Assembly: GCF_017315725.1 (NCBI RefSeq)
Contig: NZ_JAFLRG010000001.1
Location: forward strand, 496,001 to 560,000
Direction: 5' to 3'
Origin: Trinickia acidisoli
Lineage (GTDB): Bacteria; Pseudomonadota; Gammaproteobacteria; Burkholderiales; Burkholderiaceae
DNA: 64,000 nucleotides
Positions 37,111 through 47,439 of this stretch are shown piece by piece. A model generated the notes under the pieces. The model did not search any database. It was not told where the DNA came from and saw only the letters and a program-made list of their open reading frames with translations. Position 1 is the first letter of the stretch; every line of letters starts with the position of its first letter. A program made the position numbers and the translations under genes.

Positions 37111-38712
37111 ATGTCGTCTTTCGATCATGGGACCGGCATGCAAGGAACTGGCGACGACGTATCCACCGCTAAACCTAGTCCTCAAGGCTCCTCCTGGCAG
37201 CGACTAAGGCTCAATCTGCTCACCCCGCGCGCGATCGTCGCGGGGGCGCTCGTCATCGCCTGTTTCATGGTGGCGCTGTGCGGCGTCGTGGTATTCCAGG
37301 CGCGCGCGGATGCGCTCGAGCACGCCCGGGAGGCGTCGCGCAACGTCGCCCTGATCGCCGAGCGCGACATCGAGCGCAATTTCGAGCTGTACGCGCTCTC
37401 GCTGCAAGCTGTCATCGACGGGATTCACGACCCCGAGATCATGGCGCTTCCGTCCCGGCTACGGCGCCAGACGCTGTTCGACCGCGCCGCCTCGGCCAGC
37501 TATCTCGGTTCCGTCCTGGTTCTCGATGCGAAGGGGCAAGTCGTCCTCGATTCCCTGACCGATGCGACGCCCGATCTCAATTTCGCGGACCGGCGGTATT
37601 TCACCGTTCAGCGCGACAATCCGGATGCGGGCCTGTTCGTTAGCGATCCGTACTATTCGCGGCTGCGCAGCGGCTCGCCGAGCATCGCTTTGAGCAGGCG
37701 CATTTCGAGGCCCGACGGCTCATTCGGCGGCATTACGATGGTGGCGGTTCAACTCGAATATTTCCACAACTTGTTTTCGGGGCTGCAACTCGGTCCTCAC
37801 GGCTCCGTGGCGCTGATCGGCCAAGACGGGGTCATGGTGATGCGCCAGCCGTACGATCCTGCAGTCATCGGACGAAACATCGGCGGCGCCAGTACCTTCC
37901 GCAGGTTCCTCATGGCCCCCGACGGCAGTTTTGCGGACAAATCGACGATCGATGGCATGCGCAGGCTTTACTACTTCAAGCATCTGCAGCATCTTCCGCT
38001 CATCATCATGGTGGCCGAGGCAGAGCCGGACATCTACGCCACGTGGACGCGGCGCGCGGTGATCATCGGTTCCCTGATGGCGACCTTTGCCCTGGGTTTC
38101 GTCGGGATCGCGTTCGTGCTGGCCGCGCAGTTGCGGCGCCGGATGCGAGCGGAGAGCGAATTGGCGCTGCTCGCGCGCACCGACGGGCTCACGGGTTTGA
38201 ACAATCGTCGGACGCTTGGCGAAATATTGGATCGCGAGTGGCGCCGGGCACGGCGTAACCGCAGCGTCTTTTCGCTGCTTTTCGTCGACGTGGATTGCTT
38301 CAAGGCCTACAACGATTTCTACGGGCACCAAGCCGGCGACGACACGCTCGCCGCGGTCGCCAAGTGCATCGGCGAGAACATTCGCCGCCCGACCGACAGC
38401 GCCGCCCGCTACGGCGGCGAGGAATTCCTCGTCGTGTTGCCGGACACGGCGCCGCAAGGCGCTGCCGTTATTGCCGAGCAGATTCGGATGGCGATCAGCA
38501 ACCTCGGCATCGAGCACGTGACGAGCGAGTACGGTCGCGTCACGGCAAGCATCGGCGCAGCCGCCTGGACGCCCGAGACCGACGGCGACGTCACCGCGGT
38601 GATACGCGAGGCCGATCAAGCGTTGTACGACGCGAAGGCGACGGGGCGCAACAAGGTTGCGCTGTTCGCCGTGCGGCCGGAGATGGCGTCGGCGGTCGGC
38701 CATCATTCGTGA
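37111..38712 (+). CDS. membrane diguanylate cyclase with dCache-type sensor
   Basis: A 533-residue c-di-GMP synthase. A first membrane segment ([22 protein letters not shown]) precedes a periplasmic dCache-like sensor with [22 protein letters not shown], then a second segment near [20 protein letters not shown], and a C-terminal GGDEF domain with an intact active site [13 protein letters not shown] do not see the RxxD inhibitory site 5 residues upstream of it. The ATG at 37111 is used; 37093 (GTG) and 37138 are alternatives. Confidence 0.9.
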   Translation: MSSFDHGTGMQGTGDDVSTAKPSPQGSSWQRLRLNLLTPRAIVAGALVIACFMVALCGVVVFQARADALEHAREASRNVALIAERDIERNFELYALSLQAVIDGIHDPEIMALPSRLRRQTLFDRAASASYLGSVLVLDAKGQVVLDSLTDATPDLNFADRRYFTVQRDNPDAGLFVSDPYYSRLRSGSPSIALSRRISRPDGSFGGITMVAVQLEYFHNLFSGLQLGPHGSVALIGQDGVMVMRQPYDPAVIGRNIGGASTFRRFLMAPDGSFADKSTIDGMRRLYYFKHLQHLPLIIMVAEAEPDIYATWTRRAVIIGSLMATFALGFVGIAFVLAAQLRRRMRAESELALLARTDGLTGLNNRRTLGEILDREWRRARRNRSVFSLLFVDVDCFKAYNDFYGHQAGDDTLAAVAKCIGENIRRPTDSAARYGGEEFLVVLPDTAPQGAAVIAEQIRMAISNLGIEHVTSEYGRVTASIGAAAWTPETDGDVTAVIREADQALYDAKATGRNKVALFAVRPEMASAVGHHS

Positions 38713-38747
38713 GGGCGGTACTCGCCACCACACTTCGAGGACGACGG

Positions 38748-39059
38748 ATGAAATTCATCGAAAGCGGCGCATTCACCGCGCAGCGCGCGTGGGGCGCGCT
38801 CGACATCGCGAGCATGAACGGGGTCTCGGTGCGGCTGCACTGGACGGACCAGCCGTACAAGTGGCACGTGAACGACGGCGAAGAAGTGTTCGCCGTGATG
38901 GACGGCCAAGTGCGCATGGATTATCGCGAAAACGGCCAGACGAGTTCCGTTCTGATGAACGCTGGCGACATCTTCTTCGCGTCGGTCGGCACCGAGCACG
39001 TCGCGCATCCGATCGGCGCGGCGCGTGTGCTCGTCATCGAGAAGGAAGGCAGTGTCTGA
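38748..39059 (+). CDS. cupin domain protein
   Basis: A 103-residue single-domain cupin. The metal-binding pattern is WHVNDGEEVFAVMDGQVRMDY in motif 1 and GDIFFASVGTEHVAHPIG in motif 2. It is downstream of the cyclase gene after 35 bases. GAGG precedes the start. Its substrate is unknown; such small cupins are often isomerases or sugar-binding proteins. Confidence 0.85.
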   Translation: MKFIESGAFTAQRAWGALDIASMNGVSVRLHWTDQPYKWHVNDGEEVFAVMDGQVRMDYRENGQTSSVLMNAGDIFFASVGTEHVAHPIGAARVLVIEKEGSV

Positions 39060-39146
39060 TGACGGGATAGGCGAGCCCCGCACCTGAGACGGTGCGCGGG
39101 CTCATCGCGGCGGCGGCATGGGACAAGACGAGCCGAGCCGCGATCG

Positions 39147-42100
39147 TCAATGGGTGTCCGCGATTTGCGTGCCGGGGGGCGGAGTGATGCCGCATAGCTC
39201 CAGCGTGCTCTGGAACCACTGGATCGAGTAAGTCGGGTCGTCCTGAAAGCTGATTTCCGAGTATTTGATCTGGCTTGCCATCGTATCGGCTTGATGAGGG
39301 GTGAGCGTGTTGAGCCAGTTCACCATGTCCTTGTCCGACAAATGCTGGTTCTTGAAAAACGACGTCAAGAACGGACCCGCGCTCGGCGCGGTCGTGCTGA
39401 ACGAGAACGAATGTTTGGCCAGTTCCGCGGCGACGCCCGAATTCACCCCCATCGCTTCGAGCAGCGCCTGATCGCTGCCGTCGTACGCATGCGAATGCGA
39501 TTCGGCGTTGCCGATCGTATAGACGCCCGAGCCGACCAGCATCAGCGCGGCGCCTACGCCGGTCCATCCCACGGCACCGGCAGCCAAGCCGAGGAACGTG
39601 CCGTCGGCGCCGATCACACCGGCGTCGGTGGCCGCGCCCGTCAAGAACGCCGCATCGCCGAGCGCGCTGATCGTGTCGCCGGAGCCACGGATGTAATTCG
39701 CGTACGAGCCGCCCTGGTTGAAGTAGTAAGCCGCGTTCGCCGAATCGACGCCGAAATAGGCGAAGTCGACCGTATCTTTCGTCATCGTACCCAGTAGGCC
39801 GGTCAGCGCCGTCTTGACCGAATCGTTCAGGCCCGAGGAGAGAATTCGCTCCTGCTGCTCCGAGACGAACCTGTTCAGAATGGTGGCTCCGGAGTTCGGG
39901 CGAATGGGCGCCATGCTCTCCGACATTGTGGCGTTCAGGGCCAGCGCTAAACCGTTACTGCCGTGCGGGCCGACATAGCTGAGGTCCTGAATGGCATTGG
40001 GGATATTGTGCGCCTCGCCCGCGAACGATTTAGCTAGGAACTGGGCGTTATCGAGGAACAGGTATGCGCTGAGCCCGTTGTTCAATCTTGAGACAACGTT
40101 CAGCGCGGTGTCCGAAAGTTTGGTGCCGTCCTTTGAGAAGAGCTTGGACTTGATTGCCGACGGGATGAGGCTGCTCTGGCTCAACTGGCTGATGGCGGCG
40201 GGGTTGTCGATGATGAAGCCCTTCGTCGTCTGGTAGGCGACGTTGCGCGTCGAGCGCATCAGCCACAGCATGTTCGTCGGCGGTGCGTTGCTCGACGTCG
40301 CTGCGGTACCGGCTGCGGTAGTCGACTCCATTGTCGGCGATGCGCTGAGCGCCCCGAGAATGCTTTTCGACGAGGTTTGAATCGTCGGATTCACGTAACG
40401 GTCGTTACCGACGTTGACGTTGAAGCCCTCGACGCCGTTCAAGTCGGGAGAGAACGCGGCGATTGCCGTGCGCATGCCGTCGAGCGTTTCTCCTTGCGCT
40501 GTGTCGGCATTGCCATCGTTGTTGAGCAATGTCGCCTGCTTGGGGTTGGCTACGAGCATTTTGTTTAGATACGCGCTTTGCTCGGTGGCCGTGCTGTCCC
40601 CGCCGAAATCGTGGAAGCCGTATTGGAAAAATGCGGCGTCCTTGTCGGTTTGATTCAAGAGATCCTTGCTGTGGGCCGAGAATTGGTCCATGCCCACGCG
40701 GGTGCCGTCGATCGCCGAACTCTGGATGTCCGGGCGATCGGCCGGGACGGCCTGCGTGGCGACGGCCAGCGCGAGCGCCACGTTGCCGTTCGAGGCGGCG
40801 CTCGTGAATACTTGGGTCGTGAACGGCGGATCTTCCATCAATTGCGGTTGCGCGTTCATCTTGTCGTAGACGCCGATGACCGAGTTAGCGATCGACTTCA
40901 CGGCCTGCGTGCCCGTGCCCACCGTGCCCGAGTCCGCCTCGACGCTGTGTTGGCACGCCGCGGCGAGGTCGTTCATCATTTGCTTGGACGAAGCGTCCTC
41001 CCAATTCGCGCTCTGCAGGCTTTGCTTGACGTCGGCCTGGATCGTCGGGTCCGACATGATCTGCGCGACCTGTCCGGGCATCGCCGTGCTCGGATCGGTG
41101 ATCTTGTTGAGCAATGCCATCGCGGCTGCGCCGCCGTGCTGCTTGAGCGTCGTATCGACTTGTTTGACCGGATTGGTGATCAACACTTGCTGCTGCGCCT
41201 GCGCGACGCCAGCGCTGACCGCCTGCGCAAACTTCGGGTTGCCGCCCGCGTAGGTGGCATACACGCCGCCGCGGCCGAGCATGTCGCCGAGCGCGCTCGA
41301 GCCGGTGTCTTTGCCGACGCATGCCGCCACCTGCTGCGCGGTGAGTTGCTGCACGCTCTTCCAGTCGCCTTTGGCGGCCGCTTGCTGGATTTTGCCGAGT
41401 TGGTCCGTCGTGCGGCCTTCGGCTGTCAGCGTTGCCTGGTAGAGCCCGACAGCGGTTCCGACCGCTGCCTGAAAGTTCTTGTCGCCGGGAGCGCGCTGCA
41501 AAATCTCTTGACCGAGCGCTTTGGCATCGGGCACCGCTTGCTGCGTGCCGGCATAGTCGAGCTCGTTTTCGATCGTCGTGGCGAGCGTGATCGTGGCGTT
41601 CGTCTTGTCGTCTTTGGTCTTTGCGTGATCGAGCGTGGCGAGTTGGGTGCGCTCGTTCTCGAGGTACTTGAGCCGCGTCGGATCGAGAATGGTGATCTGC
41701 TGGCCGTTCTGGATCTTGTAGACGGCATCTTCCGGGTTGGCCGGCCGCGTGCCGAAGGCTTGCCGATCGAGGTACGGGGTGGCGGCCAAGTTCTGATCGA
41801 GCGTACCCGGCAGGCCCGGGACCCCATTGTTCTCGAAGATGCTCCACGCCGTGCCGGTTGCCCTCGGCGGATTGTGGATCGTGTAGGTCTTGAGGCCGAG
41901 TTCGGGCGAACCGGGGGCAAACGTCACGGCGGGCGTGGGAACGGTCGTCGGGATCGACGACTGTTGCGTGGCGCCGCCTTGCCCCGCGACGCTGACCGGC
42001 AACGCCGCCGTGTTCGAACTCCAGAGAGCGGTCGTCTGCGAAGCTTTACCGGCCGTGATGGTCGTGGCGTCGAGTACGAGGTTGCCGTCGTCTTGCATCG

Positions 42101-42518
42101 TGAGCGTCGTGCTCGCGCAATCGGTCGTCTTCGTTTGCCAGAGAACGTCGTTGCCTTTGAGCACTTGCAGGTTGCCGCTGTTGTCGACGCGCGCCGCCTG
42201 CGCACCGCTGCCCGACGTATTCGACGACCACAACGAGTTGCCGTTCGCGACGTCGTAGAGCACGAGGTTGCCGTCCTTTTGCATCTCCAGCTCGTACTGG
42301 CCGTTGTCCGAGCGAATCGCCTCGCCCGCCTTGAGTGTTTGACCGGCGGCGAGCTTCGCCGCGATGACTTTTGCCTCGGGCGGCTTCGGCGTTGCCGGCG
42401 CGGTCGCGGCCGGCTTAGGGGCCGGCTTGGGTTTCGCGCCTGACGTGGACGGCGGCTGCGGCGCGGGCCCCGGCGTTGGGTTGGGGGTGGGACGAGGGAA
42501 GTCCGTCGCAAAGGCCAT
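39147..42518 (-). CDS. large B-lectin-domain protein, possible secreted effector
   Basis: A 1,123-residue protein with no classical signal peptide. After a Pro/Ala/Lys-rich N-terminus (about 8-50) comes a bulb-type mannose-binding lectin domain (about 55-170), with the sugar-site pattern QKDGNLVLYD and a second QDDGNLVLD. The remaining 900 residues are Ala/Ser/Thr-rich, mostly helical, with hydrophobic stretches near the C-terminus (about 975-1010). GGAGG lies 6 bases before the ATG at 42518. The look fits a type III/VI-exported or surface protein, but no secretion genes are near. Function unknown. Confidence 0.75.
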   Translation of the reverse strand: MAFATDFPRPTPNPTPGPAPQPPSTSGAKPKPAPKPAATAPATPKPPEAKVIAAKLAAGQTLKAGEAIRSDNGQYELEMQKDGNLVLYDVANGNSLWSSNTSGSGAQAARVDNSGNLQVLKGNDVLWQTKTTDCASTTLTMQDDGNLVLDATTITAGKASQTTALWSSNTAALPVSVAGQGGATQQSSIPTTVPTPAVTFAPGSPELGLKTYTIHNPPRATGTAWSIFENNGVPGLPGTLDQNLAATPYLDRQAFGTRPANPEDAVYKIQNGQQITILDPTRLKYLENERTQLATLDHAKTKDDKTNATITLATTIENELDYAGTQQAVPDAKALGQEILQRAPGDKNFQAAVGTAVGLYQATLTAEGRTTDQLGKIQQAAAKGDWKSVQQLTAQQVAACVGKDTGSSALGDMLGRGGVYATYAGGNPKFAQAVSAGVAQAQQQVLITNPVKQVDTTLKQHGGAAAMALLNKITDPSTAMPGQVAQIMSDPTIQADVKQSLQSANWEDASSKQMMNDLAAACQHSVEADSGTVGTGTQAVKSIANSVIGVYDKMNAQPQLMEDPPFTTQVFTSAASNGNVALALAVATQAVPADRPDIQSSAIDGTRVGMDQFSAHSKDLLNQTDKDAAFFQYGFHDFGGDSTATEQSAYLNKMLVANPKQATLLNNDGNADTAQGETLDGMRTAIAAFSPDLNGVEGFNVNVGNDRYVNPTIQTSSKSILGALSASPTMESTTAAGTAATSSNAPPTNMLWLMRSTRNVAYQTTKGFIIDNPAAISQLSQSSLIPSAIKSKLFSKDGTKLSDTALNVVSRLNNGLSAYLFLDNAQFLAKSFAGEAHNIPNAIQDLSYVGPHGSNGLALALNATMSESMAPIRPNSGATILNRFVSEQQERILSSGLNDSVKTALTGLLGTMTKDTVDFAYFGVDSANAAYYFNQGGSYANYIRGSGDTISALGDAAFLTGAATDAGVIGADGTFLGLAAGAVGWTGVGAALMLVGSGVYTIGNAESHSHAYDGSDQALLEAMGVNSGVAAELAKHSFSFSTTAPSAGPFLTSFFKNQHLSDKDMVNWLNTLTPHQADTMASQIKYSEISFQDDPTYSIQWFQSTLELCGITPPPGTQIADTH

Positions 42519-42649
42519 CGTGCCTCCAAATGCTGCCTCGATGCCGCGCCGCAGCACGACCGGGCCGCATCGAGTGGTTTAGTAGGATTTTCGGTTGTAC
42601 CTCCAACTATCTGCGATTGAAATCGACTGCACGGGAAAGCGTTCCGTAG

Positions 42650-42678
42650 TCTCGAAAAGAAAACCGCGCGTAGCGCGG
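42650..42678 (-). terminator. intrinsic terminator or leader attenuator upstream of B-lectin gene
   Basis: On the minus strand CCGCGC and GCGCGG (42664-42678) form a 6-bp stem with a 3-base loop, followed by a TTTTCTTTT run. It lies 130 bases before the B-lectin start codon, so it would stop transcripts that start further upstream. Confidence 0.5.
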
Positions 42679-42767
42679 CGCTGGTCCTACGAGAGCGTCG
42701 GCCTGTGTCGAATCGACGCGCTCGTGCGGCGCCCGCCATGCGCGCCCTGTACGCGATGCTGCACCGC

Positions 42768-42773
42768 TATAAT
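42768..42773 (+). promoter_or_regulatory. -10 box of the UbiH-type gene
   Basis: A perfect TATAAT ends 7 bases before the ATG at 42781. The -35 region (about 42745-42750) is weak. The predicted start falls on or next to the ATG, so the mRNA would be leaderless. Confidence 0.5.
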
Positions 42774-42780
42774 TCTCACC

Positions 42781-43953
42781 ATGACTGCCCATCATCAGAC
42801 GTTTCACGTCGCTGTCGTCGGCGGCGGCCTCGTCGGCAAGAGCGCCGCGCTCGCGCTGGCTCAAGCGGGGCTGCGCGTCGCGCTCGTCGCGCAGCCGGCC
42901 GCGGCGCGCCCGGCCGACCTGCCGTTCGACGCACGCATCTATGCGCTTTCGGCCAGCTCGCAAGCCTTGCTCGAGCGGCTGCGCATCTGGCAAGCCCTCG
43001 ATCACGATCGCCTCGCGCCCGTCTACGACATGCGCGTGTTCGGCGATGCGCTGGCCGAACTGCATTTCTCGGCGTTCCAAGCCGCGGTGTCTCAGCTCGC
43101 TTGGATCGTCGAGTCGTCGCTGATCGAGCATGCGCTCGATGCCGCACTGCGTTTCCAGCCGCAGGTCGATTGGCTCGACACGCGAGCCCAAGGAATCGAC
43201 GTGAAGGCGGACGCGGCGTACCTCGCGCTCGCGACCGGCCAGGTCGTCGAGGCCGATCTCGTCGTCGGCGCGGACGGCGCGCATTCATGGGTGCGCGCCC
43301 AAATGGGCGCGCACGTGACACGGCGCGACTACCGGCAAACGGGCGTCGTCGCGAATTTCAAGGCCGAGAAGCCGCACGGCGAGACGGCCTATCAATGGTT
43401 CGTCGGCGGCGAGATCGTCGCGCTGCTGCCGTTACCCGATTCGCATGTCTCGCTCGTTTGGTCGGCCCGCAGCGAGCACGCGCGCGAACTGCTGGCGCTC
43501 GAGCCGGCGCAGCTCGCGGCCGCCGTTGAGCAGATCACGCACGGCCGGCTCGGCACGCTCGAATGCGTCGGGCCCGCGCACGGCTTTCCGCTGGCGCTGC
43601 AATCGGTCGATCGGCTGATCGCGCCGCGCGTCGCGCTCGTCGGCGACGCCGCCCACTTGATTCACCCGCTCGCAGGCCAAGGGATGAACCTCGGCCTGCG
43701 CGACGTCGCCGCGCTGGCCGACGTAATCGCCAAGAAGGAACCCTTTCGCGATCTCGGCGATCTCGTGCTATTACGTCGCTATGAACGCGCGCGGCGGGAG
43801 GACATCGGCGCATTGACGCTCGCGACCGACGGCCTGCAGCGTCTGTTCTCCGTACCGGGCACGCTCGCGCGGTCGGTGCGCAACGCGGGGATGGCGTTTG
43901 TCGGCGCGCAGCCGCTCGTCAAGCACTGGCTCGTGACAGCGGCGCTCGGCTGA
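42781..43953 (+). CDS. UbiH/UbiF/COQ6-type FAD-dependent hydroxylase
   Basis: A 390-residue flavoprotein monooxygenase of the ubiquinone hydroxylase family. It has the FAD GxGxxG motif in VAVVGGGLVGKSAALALAQ, DLVVGADGAHSWVR, and VALVGDAAHLIHPLAGQGMNLGLRD. Which ring position it hydroxylates cannot be decided. It is followed by dsbC after about 120 bases. Confidence 0.9.
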   Translation: MTAHHQTFHVAVVGGGLVGKSAALALAQAGLRVALVAQPAAARPADLPFDARIYALSASSQALLERLRIWQALDHDRLAPVYDMRVFGDALAELHFSAFQAAVSQLAWIVESSLIEHALDAALRFQPQVDWLDTRAQGIDVKADAAYLALATGQVVEADLVVGADGAHSWVRAQMGAHVTRRDYRQTGVVANFKAEKPHGETAYQWFVGGEIVALLPLPDSHVSLVWSARSEHARELLALEPAQLAAAVEQITHGRLGTLECVGPAHGFPLALQSVDRLIAPRVALVGDAAHLIHPLAGQGMNLGLRDVAALADVIAKKEPFRDLGDLVLLRRYERARREDIGALTLATDGLQRLFSVPGTLARSVRNAGMAFVGAQPLVKHWLVTAALG

Positions 43954-44076
43954 TGCATGAAGCACGCGTCGAAACGCGCTGAGAGCCGCGGCGCAACATT
44001 TTTCCGCCAACCGTTTTGATTGACCCGCGTGCAATGACGCACGCGGCGCACGAACCGAACTGCAAGGACCCTCACT

Positions 44077-44805
44077 ATGCGCAATGTCATGCGAATCGCA
44101 GCCGCGGCGGCGCTGGCCGCCGTCGTCGCGCTTGGCTGCACGGCTCACGCCGACCAAACGACCGACAAGCTGAAAGCGACGCTTCAAGCGCGTCTGCCCG
44201 AGCTCCAGATCAAGGGCATCTCGAAGGCGCCCATCGCGGGCCTCTACGAAGTCAATTTGGGCACACAGTTGGTCTATACCGATGCCAGCGGCGACTACGT
44301 GATCGCGGGCGACCTCGTCGATACCAAAACGCGCAGCAATTTGAGCGAGGCACGTCTGTCCGAGATCAACAAGATCGATTTCGCCAGCCTGCCGCTCGAG
44401 CGCGCCGTCAAGGTCGTCAAAGGCAACGGCAGCCGCCGCATCGCCGTGTTCTCGGACCCGAACTGCCCGTACTGCAAGCAACTCGAGACGACGCTCAAAT
44501 CCGTCGACAACGTCACTGTCTATACGTTCTTGTATCCCGTGCTGACGCCTGACTCGATGACGAAGTCGAAGGCGATCTGGTGCTCGGCCGATCGCGCGAA
44601 GACGTGGGAGGCGTGGATGGTCGACCGTCACCCGCCCGCCAGCGCGCCCGCCAATTGCGACACGTCGGTGCTCCAGAAGAATCTCGCGCTCGGACAGGGA
44701 CTGAACGTCACCGGCACGCCGACGATCATCTTGTCCGACGGCCGCCGTCTGCCCGGCGCTGTTTCGGCGGACGAACTCAATGAAGCGCTGGCGAGCGCGC
44801 ACTGA
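44077..44805 (+). CDS. dsbC: thiol:disulfide interchange protein DsbC
   Basis: A 242-residue periplasmic disulfide isomerase. A signal peptide ends near AHA (about residue 25). The N-terminal dimerisation domain has IKGISKAPIAGLYEVNL, and the thioredoxin domain has the CPYC active site in FSDPNCPYCKQLE and the cis-Pro loop VTGTPTIILSDG. It acts with a DsbD-type reductant. It precedes the M61 peptidase gene by 50 bases, so the two may be cotranscribed. Confidence 0.95.
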   Translation: MRNVMRIAAAAALAAVVALGCTAHADQTTDKLKATLQARLPELQIKGISKAPIAGLYEVNLGTQLVYTDASGDYVIAGDLVDTKTRSNLSEARLSEINKIDFASLPLERAVKVVKGNGSRRIAVFSDPNCPYCKQLETTLKSVDNVTVYTFLYPVLTPDSMTKSKAIWCSADRAKTWEAWMVDRHPPASAPANCDTSVLQKNLALGQGLNVTGTPTIILSDGRRLPGAVSADELNEALASAH

Positions 44806-44855
44806 GGCTCGGCGCTCATTTCAACGACAATCCACGAGACATATTGCGCTACCCG

Positions 44856-46697
44856 ATGAAGCCCACCCGCTACGCCATCGTTCCCAAGCATCCGGCCGCT
44901 CACCTATTCGAAGTCACGCTCACGCTGGCCGATCCCGACCCGGACGGCCAGCGGTTCGCGTTGCCGACGTGGATTCCGGGCAGCTACCTCGTGCGCGAAT
45001 TCGCGCGCAACATCGTGACGCTCAGCGCATTCAACGAGGCGGGGCGCAAGGTTCGCGTCGCAAAGACCGACAAGCAGACGTGGCAGGTCGCGCCCGTCAA
45101 GGGCGGCGTGCTGACGTTGCGCTACGAGGTCTATGCGTGGGACATGTCGGTGCGCACCGCGCACTTGGACGATACGACCGGCTTCTTCAACGGGACCAGC
45201 GTGTTCCTGCTGCCGGCCGGCCGCGAAGCGGCCGCGTGCATCGTCGACATCCAAAAGCCCGCGGGCGCGTCGTATAAAGACTGGCGCGTGGCGACGGCAT
45301 TGCCCGAGGCGCGCGGCACGAAGCGCTACGGCTTCGGCGAGTATCGCGCGCAGAATTACGACGAGCTCGTCGATCATCCCGTCACGCTCGGGCAATTCGC
45401 GCTGGCCAGCTTCAAGGCGCATGGCGTGCCGCACGACATCGTCATCGCCGGACGCACCGTGTCCGTCGACATGGCGCGGCTCGCTGCCGATCTGAAACGC
45501 ATCTGCGAAGCGCAAATCGCTTTGTTCGAGCCGCGCACGGAAAAAGCGCCCGTCGAGCGCTACGTGTTCATGACGCAAGTCGTCAGCGACGGTTACGGCG
45601 GGCTCGAACATCGCGCGTCGACGGCGCTCATCTGCAATCGCGCCGATTTGCCCGTCCTCGGCCGGCCCGAGACGTCGGAGGCGTATCGGACCTATCTTGG
45701 CTTGTGCAGCCACGAGTACTTCCACACGTGGAACGTCAAGCGCATCAAGCCGGCCGCGTTCGCCCCGTACGACCTCTCGCGCGAAAACTACACGTCGCTG
45801 CTGTGGCTGTTCGAGGGCTTTACGTCGTACTACGACGATCTGATGCTCGTGCGTAGCGGAGCGATCGCCGAAGCCGACTATTACGCGCTCGTCGGCAAGA
45901 CGCTCGGCGGCGTGTTGCGCGGCAGCGGCCGGTTGAAACAGAGCGTGGCCGAAAGCTCGTTCGACGCCTGGATCAAGTATTACCGCCAGGACGAGAACGC
46001 ACCGAACGCCATCGTCAGCTACTACCAGAAGGGCTCGCTCGTCGCGTTGGCATTCGATTTGGCGATACGCGCGCGCACCGATCATCGCAAGTCGCTCGAC
46101 GACGTCATGCGTTTGCTGTGGCAGCGTTATGGCCGCCACTTCTACAGCGGCAAGATGGCCGGCGTCGGCGAGGACGAAGTCGAGGCGTTGATTGCCGAGG
46201 CGACGGGCGTCGAACTCGGGCCGCTTTTCCACGAGGCCGTGCACGGCACGCGCGACCTGCCGCTCGAAGCCCTGTTCGAGCCGTTCGGCGTGACGCTCGA
46301 GCCGCAATGGGGCGACGGCAGCGGTAAGAGCGGGCAGGGCGCGGCCGATGGCACGCGCAGCGGTAAGCCGTCGCTCGGCGCACGCGTGCGCGCGGGCGTC
46401 GACTGCGTGCTGGCGGCCGTACACGACGGCAGCGCGGCGCAAAAGGCCGGGTTGTCGGCCGGCGACGTATTGATCGCCGTCGATGGGCTGCGCGTGACGG
46501 GCTCGAACCTCGACACGCTGCTCGGTCGCTATTTGCCGGGAGCGACCGTGGAGATTCACGCGTTCCGACGCGATGAGTTGCGCGTGGCGCGCCTCAAGCT
46601 CGACGGGCCCGAGGTGACGCGCTATCAGCTCGTTGCCGCCGCCGAGAAGCGCGGCGCGCCCGCTAGACGTGCGCGGGAGCGCTGGCTGAACGGCTGA
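44856..46697 (+). CDS. M61 family metallopeptidase with C-terminal PDZ domain
   Basis: A 613-residue protein of the M61 glycyl aminopeptidase family. The zinc site is HEYFH in LCSHEYFHTWNVKRIKP, with the third ligand Glu in LWLFEGFTSYYDDL. The C-terminal part is a PDZ domain (about 505-590) with GSAAQKAGLSAGDVLIAVDGLRV. No signal peptide is seen, so it appears cytoplasmic. The ATG at 44856 is preferred to a TTG at 44844. Confidence 0.9.
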   Translation: MKPTRYAIVPKHPAAHLFEVTLTLADPDPDGQRFALPTWIPGSYLVREFARNIVTLSAFNEAGRKVRVAKTDKQTWQVAPVKGGVLTLRYEVYAWDMSVRTAHLDDTTGFFNGTSVFLLPAGREAAACIVDIQKPAGASYKDWRVATALPEARGTKRYGFGEYRAQNYDELVDHPVTLGQFALASFKAHGVPHDIVIAGRTVSVDMARLAADLKRICEAQIALFEPRTEKAPVERYVFMTQVVSDGYGGLEHRASTALICNRADLPVLGRPETSEAYRTYLGLCSHEYFHTWNVKRIKPAAFAPYDLSRENYTSLLWLFEGFTSYYDDLMLVRSGAIAEADYYALVGKTLGGVLRGSGRLKQSVAESSFDAWIKYYRQDENAPNAIVSYYQKGSLVALAFDLAIRARTDHRKSLDDVMRLLWQRYGRHFYSGKMAGVGEDEVEALIAEATGVELGPLFHEAVHGTRDLPLEALFEPFGVTLEPQWGDGSGKSGQGAADGTRSGKPSLGARVRAGVDCVLAAVHDGSAAQKAGLSAGDVLIAVDGLRVTGSNLDTLLGRYLPGATVEIHAFRRDELRVARLKLDGPEVTRYQLVAAAEKRGAPARRARERWLNG

Positions 46698-46808
46698 TCG
46701 TTCTATCGCTGCAACAATCCGTCTTCCCAGCCCTACTTTTTCCGTGTCGGGTCTCCCGCGACAATGGCTCCACTCGCGCACAACCGCGCAACCCACTTGG
46801 AGCCCGAC

Positions 46809-47408
46809 ATGACCACGATCCTTCAACTGAATTCGGCCGCGCGTTCGCAAGGCGCGAATTCGACGCTGCTCGCCAATGAACTCGCCGCAAAGCTACAGCA
46901 ATCGAAGCCGGGCGCGCAGCTCGTCCTGCGCGACTTGCTGGCCGATGCTTTGCCGCATCTTGACGACGCCGTGCTCGGCGCGTTCTTCACGCCGGCCGAG
47001 CAGCGTTCGCCGGGCCAAGCGGCGATCGTCGCACGCAGCGACGAACTGATCGCCGAGCTGCAAGCTGCCGATGTGATCGTGATCGGCGCGCCGATGTACA
47101 ACTTCGGCATCTCGTCGCAATTGAAGACCTATTTCGACTGGATCGCCCGCGCGGGCGTGACTTTCCGCTACACGGCGAACGGCCCCGAAGGGCTCGTCAA
47201 AGGGAAGAAGGCTTATGTCGTCTCGGCACGCGGCGGCAAGTACGCGGGTACGCCGAACGACAGCCAAACGCCGCATATCAAGGCGTTCCTCGGCCTCATC
47301 GGTATCACCGACGTCGAGTTCATCTACGCTGAAGGCATGAACCTGGGCCCGGATGTAGCCGGCGCGGCGCTCGCGTCCGCCCGCGAAGCGATCGCCGCTG
47401 CGGCGTAA
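46809..47408 (+). CDS. azoR: FMN-dependent NADH:quinone oxidoreductase / azoreductase
   Basis: A 199-residue flavodoxin-fold reductase. The FMN phosphate-binding loop is [20 protein letters not shown], followed by [32 protein letters not shown] and [13 protein letters not shown]. AzoR proteins reduce quinones and azo compounds with NADH. GGAG precedes the ATG at 46809; an upstream ATG at 46764 lacks this. Confidence 0.92.
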   Translation: MTTILQLNSAARSQGANSTLLANELAAKLQQSKPGAQLVLRDLLADALPHLDDAVLGAFFTPAEQRSPGQAAIVARSDELIAELQAADVIVIGAPMYNFGISSQLKTYFDWIARAGVTFRYTANGPEGLVKGKKAYVVSARGGKYAGTPNDSQTPHIKAFLGLIGITDVEFIYAEGMNLGPDVAGAALASAREAIAAAA

Positions 47409-47439
47409 GCGTAAGAGCCGGGCGTCAGGCGGGCTGCGT

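Noticed and set aside
40578..42443. 621-codon plus-strand frame antisense to the B-lectin gene
   Set aside because: Composition is that of a shadow frame, with no motif and no ribosome site.
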